NCBI RefSeq assembly: GCF_030694375.1
Contig: NZ_JAUXYL010000026.1
Location: 62,001-126,000, forward strand
DNA: 64,000 nt
Direction of reading: 5' to 3'
From: Algoriphagus sp.
Lineage (GTDB): Bacteria > Bacteroidota > Bacteroidia > Cytophagales > Cyclobacteriaceae
Part shown: piece by piece, positions 44,288-51,251 of the stretch
Position numbering within the stretch: the first letter of the stretch is position 1
Layout of the letters: each line of letters starts with the position of its first letter
The notes under the pieces: generated by a model
Database searches by the model: none
The model's input: the letters and a program-made list of their open reading frames with translations, nothing else
Told to the model about the DNA's origin: nothing
Translations under genes and position numbers: made by a program

Positions 44288-44917
44288 TTAACTGTTCCCA
44301 AGAGTAATAAACATAACAAATACAATCCAGCAAAAAAGAAAACTAACGTAATAACCTAAGACTATTTTAAGCATTGAATCGATTGACTTATTCAAATACT
44401 TAGCAAGTAAAAAAGCAAGTAAAACCCAATAGGCTACCTCAAAAAGATTCAATACTTTAAAAGGATAATACAACCATTCCTTAAGAATACTTGAATCAAA
44501 GATACTAAATAGAGATAACGGGGCATACAAACGAATCGCATCCATAGACACGGGATGAAATGAAAACCAAGTAATCTTAATTATTAAGGGAATAAAGAAA
44601 ATAAATTCAGAAATAAGCACTACCTCAAAAATTTTTTTGTACTTTATTTCATAATTACCTAAATAAAACCCTAAGTAGATTAACATGGCAGGGATCTGAA
44701 TTGCTATCAGTTGAAAAAGAAATTTAATGGGATAAGTAATCCAAAGCCACTTTTTTCTAAAATCTAATAATTCAAAAATTCGAGATTCTGAAAACTTATC
44801 AGAATAAAATTCAAAATAAATTAGATCTGTTAAAATCTTATGATCAAAGTAAAAGGTTAGTGAAAAATAAAATATTATATAAATTAAAATAAGTGTCCTT
44901 AAATTTATTCCTTCCAT
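44288..44917 (-). CDS. Multi-pass membrane protein of unknown function
   Basis: 209 residues, rich in Phe, Ile, Leu and Lys, with about five membrane segments (near 8-26, 58-85, 95-118, 150-172, 180-207). I see no catalytic motif and no MauE/DoxX cysteine pair; it has one Cys near the C-terminus (LFCWIVF). It may resemble Yip1-type proteins, but I would not assign it. The start is 63 nt after the small exported protein gene and the stop 4 nt before the thioredoxin-fold gene. Immunity or accessory export are possible roles, by position only. AT-rich codon use sets it apart from flanking genes. Confidence 0.7.
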   Translation of the reverse strand: MEGINLRTLILIYIIFYFSLTFYFDHKILTDLIYFEFYSDKFSESRIFELLDFRKKWLWITYPIKFLFQLIAIQIPAMLIYLGFYLGNYEIKYKKIFEVVLISEFIFFIPLIIKITWFSFHPVSMDAIRLYAPLSLFSIFDSSILKEWLYYPFKVLNLFEVAYWVLLAFLLAKYLNKSIDSMLKIVLGYYVSFLFCWIVFVMFITLGNS

Positions 44918-44980
44918 ATCAATAAAGGTATTATGAAATTAAAAAGTTCACTCCTTTCTAAAATTTTTTAATTATATAAT

Positions 44981-45406
44981 CTAATCTACTTTTTGAAATT
45001 TCATTTCAGTAACTCCAACAACGCCATCCTTATGAATAATTTTCATTTTCAATTCATTATTATTAAGCGAAGAAATAAAAAATTTATGCACCTTAAACTT
45101 GCCTGATTCAATAATCACTAAGGTATCGGAATTTACCAAAAATTTTCCTTTCTTTTCTTTTACAATAAAATCTCCACCAGCATCAGTAAAAAAAACAGAA
45201 TCCTTCTTGAAATTATAAAACGTATTATCTAATGCAAACTGGAAGGATTCGTAGGCCCTAGTTTTCTGTTCTTCGGACAAATTATTAAAATTAGATGATG
45301 ATAAAATCGTTAGAAAACCACTGTATTCCGCTAATTTCCAGTTACCCTCAATAGGATTATCAGATGATTGAAAAATCATTAATAATAATATAAATATAAT
45401 ATTCAT
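44981..45406 (-). CDS. Small exported lipocalin-like hypothetical protein
   Basis: 141 residues with a short hydrophobic N-terminus (MNIIFILLLMIFQSSDN) that looks like a signal sequence without a lipobox Cys. The next stretch, IEGNWKLAEYSG, is the GxW start of lipocalin-like beta-barrels, and the remainder is beta-rich (KGKFLVNSDTLVIIESGKFK, MTEMKFQKVD-like end). Such small domains occur next to peptide-export genes but have no known activity. It follows the candidate peptide gene after a hairpin. Family unrecognised; export and fold are inferred from pattern. Confidence 0.65.
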   Translation of the reverse strand: MNIIFILLLMIFQSSDNPIEGNWKLAEYSGFLTILSSSNFNNLSEEQKTRAYESFQFALDNTFYNFKKDSVFFTDAGGDFIVKEKKGKFLVNSDTLVIIESGKFKVHKFFISSLNNNELKMKIIHKDGVVGVTEMKFQKVD

Positions 45407-45423
45407 AATTTTTAAACTTTAAT

Positions 45424-45444
45424 CTGCAGGATAGAATCCTGCAG
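45424..45444 (-). terminator. 9-bp hairpin between peptide gene and the rest of the operon
   Basis: CTGCAGGAT, loop of 3 nt, ATCCTGCAG is a perfect inverted repeat 17 nt after the peptide stop. The T-tract after it on the minus strand is poor (ATTAAAGTTT), so it may stabilise the upstream mRNA or terminate only partly. Confidence 0.6.
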
Positions 45445-45461
45445 ATAATGAAAAATCGATT

Positions 45462-45632
45462 TTACTGGTCAGTTTCGCATAGCCTTACATAAATATCATA
45501 TGTAGCAAGCCAAAGTTCATCTGAACCCTGAAAACCGCCCCCAAATAGGATCATGCTCATGTCTTCACAGTACCCAGCCCCCACCAGATTTTCCATCTGG
45601 TCATTTGTTAATTGTTTTGAGTTGAAAATAAT
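45462..45632 (-). CDS. Candidate double-glycine leader peptide, substrate of the C39 exporter
   Basis: A short frame not opening with ATG. The first ATG is at 45596 (44 residues, MENLVGAGYCEDM ... RLCETDQ), but the codons before it extend a textbook export leader, KQLTNDQMENLVGA: L at -12, T -11, Q -8, M -7, L -4, G -2, A -1 relative to a cut after GA. I therefore place the start near the ATT codons at 45629-45632. The predicted mature peptide has about 37 residues, two Cys (one near each end), GGG in the middle and a strong negative charge (seven acids, one Arg). It is the first gene upstream of the C39 transporter operon. Start codon uncertain; peptide identity well supported by leader and context. 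Confidence 0.7.
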   Translation of the reverse strand: MIFNSKQLTNDQMENLVGAGYCEDMSMILFGGGFQGSDELWLATYDIYVRLCETDQ

Positions 45633-46276
45633 TAAATGAATGGTTGATTTTAGGAATTGATTTTGATACTTACAAATCGCTGAACATTAGATATTTGCAA
45701 ATTACCTAAAATTGCATTTTTTTAAGTTGAAATTTCAGAAGAATCTTTCGATTTTCGTTCATACCCCCCCCCCCGAATCATTATATTATTCGTTTGAATT
45801 GAAACTAACAAAATATTTAATTGAATATCACTTAATTTCAACTTTTTTTAAATTCTTTGAAAAATACAACGAATAAATTAGCAATAATCAATGCTCAATT
45901 TTCAATAGGCAATGATCAATGTTCAATTTTCAAAGAATAGCCCTTCGGTCGTTAAAAAATTTATTCACAAAAAAACCTGTCCAATTTTTTAAACGCAAAT
46001 AGGTTTTCAATCTTTGAGCGTCTGCTCAAATCTAGACGGTCTTTTTTTTCTAAATGTGACTTTGATATCAAATCCATGAAAACCTACCTACTGGCAGGTC
46101 TGTGACTTTTTGTGTGGGAAACCTTCGGAATCCAAAAAATCAGCGAGAATCAGCGTCTTTTTCTTCGGGAGAAAAATATAACTTCAACTGCTAAATCCTA
46201 AATATTGAATCAAGAAAAACAGATCTACTAATTATCTAATTCACATTTTTAATTCCCAATATTAATTAACAAAATC
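45633..46276. other. AT-rich spacer with poly-C tract, word repeats and no convincing gene
   Basis: The spacer holds a run of 11 C (45764-45774), 2 nt from an ATG on the minus strand that opens an 18-codon frame (45706-45762, MNENRKILLKFQLKKMQF). It also holds CAATGCTCAATTTTCAA / CAATGATCAATGTTCAA words (45887-45930), a GAGCGTCTGCTC hairpin before TTTTTTTT (46016-46050, plus direction, with no gene to serve) and AATCAGCGAGAATCAGCGTC (46138-46157). The peptide-operon promoter is probably here, but no clear TAnnTTTG box was found. Confidence 0.6.
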
Positions 46277-46312
46277 AACTTTACAACCTTCTAACATTAC
46301 CACTTTCCAACG
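46277..46312. repeat. TTTACAACCTTC / CTTTCCAAC words
   Basis: ACTTTACAACCTTCTAAC and CACTTTCCAACGC are reverse complements of the GGTTGTAAAGTTGGAAGG words on the other side of the ABC ATPase gene (47333-47520). They run to that gene's stop. Confidence 0.55.
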
Positions 46313-47272
46313 CTACGACTTCAACATCAGCACCTTCTCCTCATCAAAATGCAGATACACGCGATCTCCAATTTTATACTTCCGAAACGGGTCATCGACT
46401 TCCCAGACTTGTCCTCCGTTTTTTAAGCGAATCGAAAGGGAATTGTAATGAACCAAATACCGCTGATCAATCACATGCCCCATTAATTCACCTTTAGTAC
46501 GCAACCTCACGTCCGAAGGCCGGAGGTAGGAATTGAACCGGTCCGGGATCAGATTGATTGTGGAAAAAAGCCGTGCCACGTAGCGCGTCTTAGGATGCTC
46601 ACAGAGCTCCTGAGACCCTCCATTTTGTACCACTTTCCCTTTTTGGAGTATGATCAGATTGTCCGTAAGCCGGAGGGCATCGTCCAGATCATGGGTCACA
46701 AAAACCACAGTTGTCTTCATCTCCAAAAACAACTCTTTGAGTTCTGCGATCAGTTTATGCTTCTGAATCGCATCCAAACTACTAAATGGCTCATCGAGTA
46801 AAAGAACATCCGGTTCCACGGCAATCGCCGCCGCTATGGCGACTTTCTGTTGCTGACCACCACTCAGCTGACGCGGATGCCTATACTTAAGCCCTTCAAG
46901 TCCCAAGTCAAACAACAGGCGATCCACCCGATTACGGGCATATTCCCGGTCATAGTTGAGCAGCGGACGAAAAATATTTTCCTCCACAGTGGAATTGGCA
47001 TTCAGATGATAATCCTGATGGATTAGTTTGATTTCATCATATCCGGGAACCAGCTTTTGGGCTGGATTTTGGATTTGTTGATCTCTAAGCCAAACTTCAC
47101 CCGAACTTTGAGTTTCCAAGCCTGCCATGATTCGCAGTAAGGTACTTTTTCCTGATCCGCTTTCTCCCACAATGGCAATAAATTGCCCTTTGGCCAATTC
47201 CAGTGAAAACTCTTGCAGGGCAGGGTGCAAATCGTAGGATTTGGAAACCTTGCGGATGGAGAAGAAGGTCAT
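46313..47272 (-). CDS. Orphan ABC ATPase with C-terminal TOBE-like domain
   Basis: I start at the ATG at 47272 (319 residues); the frame further upstream only translates repeat DNA. ATPase motifs are GESGSGKSTLL, LSGGQQQKVAIAAAIA and VLLLDEPFSSLD, with VFVTHDLDDALRL. Residues about 245-319 form a small beta domain (LRPSDVRLRTKG ... VYLHFDEEKVLMLKS) like the TOBE regulatory domain of PotA/CysA-type importers. Such ATPases normally sit with two permeases and a binding protein; none is adjacent. It may share permeases encoded elsewhere. Substrate unknown. Confidence 0.85.
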   Translation of the reverse strand: MTFFSIRKVSKSYDLHPALQEFSLELAKGQFIAIVGESGSGKSTLLRIMAGLETQSSGEVWLRDQQIQNPAQKLVPGYDEIKLIHQDYHLNANSTVEENIFRPLLNYDREYARNRVDRLLFDLGLEGLKYRHPRQLSGGQQQKVAIAAAIAVEPDVLLLDEPFSSLDAIQKHKLIAELKELFLEMKTTVVFVTHDLDDALRLTDNLIILQKGKVVQNGGSQELCEHPKTRYVARLFSTINLIPDRFNSYLRPSDVRLRTKGELMGHVIDQRYLVHYNSLSIRLKNGGQVWEVDDPFRKYKIGDRVYLHFDEEKVLMLKS

Positions 47273-47688
47273 TTTCGGATTTGAAATTTGGGGTTCGGAA
47301 TTTGAGATTCGATGATCGATATTCGACAATTATTGACCGATTGAAAAATTGGAAGATTGAAAAATTGAAAAATTTGTAATTGTTGGAAGATTGTAAAGTT
47401 GCAAGGCGGTAAAGTTTACCAAAGTCGAATGCCTCAACTCACCCATAACCCCGTACTTCGTATCTCGTATTTCAAGATTAAGATTGAAAGGTTATAAAGT
47501 TGGAAGGTTGTAAAGTTAAATAGGGTCACATGTATCACCTCACCAATAAACTCTTATTTCAAAAATTAGCCATAGCCAATCCCATAAACTGACCCAATTG
47601 TCACGTACTTCTTAAATCGCGAATCCTACTTTTTACCACTTACTTTTCACCACTTACAACATACTGATAATTTGCGACTGCCCACTGA
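47273..47688. repeat. Spacer made mostly of degenerate word repeats
   Basis: In order: TTCGGATTTGAAATTTGGGG / TTCGGAATTTGAGATTCGATG (47275-47330); GATTGAAAAATTGGAAGATTG units (47338-47380) and GGAAGATTGTAAAGTTGCAAGG (47384-47405); TACTTCGTATCTCGTATTTC (47453-47472); GGTTATAAAGTTGGAAGGTTGTAAAGTT (47490-47517); CCACTTACTTTTCACCACTTAC and ACTGATAATT ... CCCACTGATTACTGC (47636-47697). No gene or promoter was recognised. Confidence 0.7.
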
Positions 47689-48036
47689 TTACTGCAAACT
47701 CTCTTTAACCTTCTTAGGCAAAGAATCCCGGATCAATTCATAACTGTGATTGGCAAGTTCCAAAACCAATGGATCCGGAACATTTCCTCGCACGCTGACC
47801 GAATTCCAAAGTTTTTTGTTCATGTGATACCCCGGGGTAATCCCTACATACCGCTCCCGCAATTCAACAGCACGCTCGGGGTCACATTTTAGATTTACAT
47901 ATTCAAAAACCTCCATATCCATAATCGCAAAGATCTTACCTCCCACTCTAAAGCAAAGTGTGGTAGGATCAAAAGGCGTGTCTTCAGTCACTGCGGGAAG
48001 TGAAAGGCAATGGTTGCGGAAATATTCCAAGGTCAT
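47689..48036 (-). CDS. MmcQ/YjbR family protein
   Basis: 115 residues matching the MmcQ/YjbR fold: LSLPAVTEDTPFDPTTLCFRV, GKIFAIMDMEVFEYVNLKC, the family hallmark GYHMNKKLWNSV and a C-terminal helix with SYELIRDSLPKKV. These cytoplasmic proteins resemble double-wing DNA-binding domains; function is not established. Single gene between two non-coding gaps. Confidence 0.9.
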   Translation of the reverse strand: MTLEYFRNHCLSLPAVTEDTPFDPTTLCFRVGGKIFAIMDMEVFEYVNLKCDPERAVELRERYVGITPGYHMNKKLWNSVSVRGNVPDPLVLELANHSYELIRDSLPKKVKESLQ

Positions 48037-48233
48037 TCGGAAGTGTAGGTCTGAAATTGAACAATGAAATTAAAAAAAAACGCCCAACTAAATGACCGAG
48101 GGAGGACGCATGAGCGATCTTTTATACTTTAAAAAATAGAAATCCAATATTTCTTATGAGGTTAGTGTAGCAAATCCCGATTGATCAACGTATTACAGGT
48201 AATTCGATTTTTCCCAATCCAAATTCTGCCTTT

Positions 48234-49493
48234 ATGAAAAATTTGAACTCAGTCTTCGCCTCAATCCTAATTTTGATTTCGGCCATTTCTTTCTCTTCCT
48301 GCCAAGACCAAGTCACTACTACCTACACGTATCGGGCAATGATGCCTGTTTACCTTCAGATGAGTGATGTTCGGGCCAGAACGATTACCATAGAACCCGC
48401 ACATGAACTGGAGAATCCGGGAAAAATCTACCTCTACGGAAATTACCTGCTGATCAACGAGCCGCAGGAGGGCATTCACATATTAGACAATACCAATCCG
48501 GCTTCGCCCGTAAACCTGAATTTCATTCCCATCAAAGGCAATGTGGATCTCGCTGTCAACAACAACATGCTTTATGCTGACAATTACGTCGATTTACTGG
48601 TGTTTGATATCAGCAATATCCGATCTATCAAACTGGTGGAACGGGTGAAGGATGTCTTCAATCACCTATACACCACATCGAACACCGGAGTTATTCTTAC
48701 TTTCAAAGATACCGTCCTAACCAGTGAATCGGATCATGGATTTATGGGAAGAGGGTTTTTTCTGAACGATTCCCGGGCAAGTTTTGCATCCAATTTTTCA
48801 GGTGCCGCGCAAAGTTATGGTCAGGGCGGATCCATGGCGAGATTCACACTGATGAGCGGACATTTGTACGCAGTGGATGATTACAGTCTGCGGGTTTTTG
48901 ATGTAAAAGATCCTGCCAAGCCCAGGCATCTCCGCAACATCGAGCTTGGCTGGGGAATAGAAACCATTTTTCCTTTTCAGGAAAATCTCTTTATCGGATC
49001 CAACTCAGGCATGCATATCTACGATGCCAAGACTCCCTCCAATCCACAAAAAATGTCGGTTTTTGAGCATGTCAGAGCCTGTGATCCAGTGGTTGTCAAT
49101 GAAAAGTTTGCATTTGTCACACTCAGGAATGGAAGAAATTGTTTCAACGGTGTCAATGAACTTCAGGTAGTGGATATTGCCAATCTACGCCAACCCAAAT
49201 TAGTAAAGGCGTATCCGATGCTCAATCCCCACGGTTTGGCTTTGGCAGGCGATTTTCTCTACGTGGCCGAAGGAAAGCATGGCTTGAAAAGCTTCAATGT
49301 CGCCAACGTAATGGGGATTGATCAAAACCAGCTGGAGTTTCTGCAATCAATGAAATCTGTAGACATCATTCCTGGTCCAAAGTCCCTGATTGTGATCGGA
49401 CCTGATGGCGTTTGTCAGTTTGACTACAGCACACCTTCCAAGCTCAAGAAATTAAGCTGCATCAACGTGAAAAATCCGGTAAACGTACAGTAG
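48234..49493 (+). CDS. LVIVD-repeat surface lipoprotein
   Basis: 419 residues with a lipoprotein signal ending SFSSC (lipid on C23). The body is a beta-propeller of LVIVD-type repeats: GIHILDNTNPASPVNLNFI, DLLVFDISNIRSIKLVERV, SLRVFDVKDPAKPRHLRNI, GMHIYDAKTPSNPQKMSVF and ELQVVDIANLRQPKLVKAY. Such proteins sit on the outer membrane or outer surface and are of unknown function. The next gene, a small outer-membrane barrel, starts 47 nt downstream, so both may be co-expressed. Confidence 0.88.
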   Translation: MKNLNSVFASILILISAISFSSCQDQVTTTYTYRAMMPVYLQMSDVRARTITIEPAHELENPGKIYLYGNYLLINEPQEGIHILDNTNPASPVNLNFIPIKGNVDLAVNNNMLYADNYVDLLVFDISNIRSIKLVERVKDVFNHLYTTSNTGVILTFKDTVLTSESDHGFMGRGFFLNDSRASFASNFSGAAQSYGQGGSMARFTLMSGHLYAVDDYSLRVFDVKDPAKPRHLRNIELGWGIETIFPFQENLFIGSNSGMHIYDAKTPSNPQKMSVFEHVRACDPVVVNEKFAFVTLRNGRNCFNGVNELQVVDIANLRQPKLVKAYPMLNPHGLALAGDFLYVAEGKHGLKSFNVANVMGIDQNQLEFLQSMKSVDIIPGPKSLIVIGPDGVCQFDYSTPSKLKKLSCINVKNPVNVQ

Positions 49494-49540
49494 GAACTCA
49501 TGTACTCCACTATTTTGGGCCAAAATTCTAAAGTGATAAA

Positions 49541-50167
49541 ATGACTACAAGACTACTGATTTTAGGCTTCTGGATTTTCGCTTTCCTTCCAGCTTTTGGC
49601 CAAAATAGACCCTACTTCAATCAAACTGAGCTGGGAGCTTTAATAGGAAATCCTATTGAAAACTGGAGTGGGAAAAACAAAAACCGAGTTGATTTTTCAT
49701 TGATAACCTTTCACGGTGCTCAAATTTCCAAAAATCAGGTTTTGGGACTTTCAGTAGGCCTTGACCAATACGAAACGCTTACGGTTTTTCCCGTCGCATT
49801 GGGTTGGAGGGGATTTCTGGGCAAAGAAAACAGGCCTCAACTCATCGGAGGATTTGATCTTGGAGGAGGGTTTGCTTTGCTTGAAAAAAAGGAAAAAACG
49901 GAATGGCATGAGAGCTGGCACCAAGGTGGACTATTGCTCAGTCCTTCCATCGGCGTAAAATTACCCTCCACTAGGGGTAAAAAAACTGCGCTTACCATGA
50001 GTATTGCTTACAAAAGACAGGAGCTGGGCTATTTTATGGGGAATTTTGATTTCAACCCAACCCCTAGGCCATTTACCAATTCGAAGCTTCCACCCGGCTA
50101 CAGTTCCATTACAGAAACCACCTATTTATTTCACAGCTTGGTGGCAAGAATGGGTTTTATTTTTTGA
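49541..50167 (+). CDS. Small outer-membrane beta-barrel protein, hypothetical
   Basis: 208 residues with a signal peptide (MTTRLLILGFWIFAFLPAFG) and alternating beta-strand text (FSLITFHGAQISKNQVLGLSV, PQLIGGFDLGGGFALLEKK, LLLSPSIGVKL), ending in the aromatic strand LVARMGFIF that is typical for barrel assembly. I do not recognise the family. It follows the LVIVD lipoprotein gene in the same direction. Confidence 0.7.
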   Translation: MTTRLLILGFWIFAFLPAFGQNRPYFNQTELGALIGNPIENWSGKNKNRVDFSLITFHGAQISKNQVLGLSVGLDQYETLTVFPVALGWRGFLGKENRPQLIGGFDLGGGFALLEKKEKTEWHESWHQGGLLLSPSIGVKLPSTRGKKTALTMSIAYKRQELGYFMGNFDFNPTPRPFTNSKLPPGYSSITETTYLFHSLVARMGFIF

Positions 50168-50261
50168 AGGGTAAAATTTTCAGAAGATTCCGGGTCATTG
50201 AATCATACATCCTCTTCCTAGGATTATAATTTGATTTTTTATGGTCACGAATAATCTCACA

Positions 50262-50276
50262 CCTGTCTACCACAGG
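50262..50276. repeat. REP-like palindrome
   Basis: CCTGT-CTACC-ACAGG; shares the CCTGTCTACC text with 51218-51226. Confidence 0.5.
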
Positions 50277-50382
50277 CAACTGCAGAATAATCATCCCAAG
50301 GGTGCAATGAATAGGAGCCTGACTTCCTCAAGCAAAAAGGCTCGAATTTATCAAGAAAGTGCTATCGTGATCTCCCTCATTT

Positions 50383-51141
50383 TTAATATGCAGTCCAACC
50401 ACCATCCACTGTCAGCACTTCTCCATTGACAAAAGAGGAATCTTCAGAGGCTAAAAATAAAGCCACATTGGCAATTTCATCAGGCTCACCCATACGGGGC
50501 ATTGAACCGGCGCCACTGCTACAAAGTGCAGCACCTTCAGGGTGCGGATTTGCATCTTTCATAATATTAGTATTGACTCCACCGGGCGCGATCACATTGC
50601 AGCGGATTCCTTTTTTGGCATACATGAAGGCAATGTTCCTACTCATTCCTATGAGCGCATGTTTGGAGGTGGTGTAGGCCAAACCTGCCCTTCCCCCGTT
50701 TATCCCTCCTATGGAAGCAATGTTGATGATCACTCCTTTTCCTTGTTTTAGCATTTCTGCAATTGCCAATCTACTGGCATAAAAAGGACCATTCACATTG
50801 ACTGCCATGACCTTCTCCCACAGTCCGTCACTAACGCTTTCCAAAGGAGTAAAATCATCCATAATTCCAGCATTGTTAACCAGAATATCAATAGCACCAA
50901 ATTCAATGGTAGCGGCATGGATCAAGCGCTTGACCTGCTCCCGATCTGACACATCGCATTTCAATCCAATGGCATGTCCACCTGCTGCGCGAATTGACTC
51001 AGCAACTGGTTCGACATCGGCGGCCATCAAATCAGCAGCAACTACTTTTGCCCCTTCTTTTGCAAATAGTTCAGCGATAGATTTACCCATTCCTGAGGCT
51101 GCGCCTGTTACAATAACGATTTTACCTTCCAGTTTTTTCAT
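50383..51141 (-). CDS. Short-chain dehydrogenase/reductase
   Basis: 252 residues, classical SDR: cofactor motif TGAASGMGKS, DV at 63-64, NNAG at 90-93, catalytic S143, Y156 and K160 (YTTSK). Resembles glucose 1-dehydrogenase or 3-oxoacyl-ACP reductase type enzymes; the substrate is not evident. It lies 110 nt downstream of ppsA in the same direction, with a palindrome between, so cotranscription is uncertain. Confidence 0.88.
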   Translation of the reverse strand: MKKLEGKIVIVTGAASGMGKSIAELFAKEGAKVVAADLMAADVEPVAESIRAAGGHAIGLKCDVSDREQVKRLIHAATIEFGAIDILVNNAGIMDDFTPLESVSDGLWEKVMAVNVNGPFYASRLAIAEMLKQGKGVIINIASIGGINGGRAGLAYTTSKHALIGMSRNIAFMYAKKGIRCNVIAPGGVNTNIMKDANPHPEGAALCSSGAGSMPRMGEPDEIANVALFLASEDSSFVNGEVLTVDGGWTAY

Positions 51142-51214
51142 CTGTTTTTAGTTTGTTTTTTAATTGCCACATCTGCATGCAGGTAGTCTAACCCAAATCT
51201 GTCCACCACAAAAA

Positions 51215-51235
51215 GGTCTGTCTACCGACAGGCAG
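51215..51235 (-). terminator. REP-like palindrome acting as possible ppsA terminator
   Basis: On the minus strand CTGTC-GGTA-GACAG is followed by ACCTTTTTG, 17 nt after the ppsA stop. The core matches the dispersed palindromes near 7.1-7.2 kb and 50.27 kb. Confidence 0.5.
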
Positions 51236-51251
51236 AATCGATTTTATTTAT

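Noticed and set aside
45706..45762. 18-codon minus-strand frame MNENRKILLKFQLKKMQF next to the C11 run
   Set aside because: Too short to call a gene; no ribosome site and it stops well before the candidate peptide. Mentioned only as context for the homopolymer.
46016..46050. Hairpin followed by T8 on the plus strand
   Set aside because: It looks like a terminator but no plus-strand gene ends nearby, so I do not call it one.
50241..50429. 62-codon plus-strand frame after the small barrel gene
   Set aside because: Overlaps the end of the SDR gene and a palindrome; translation is not like any protein I know.
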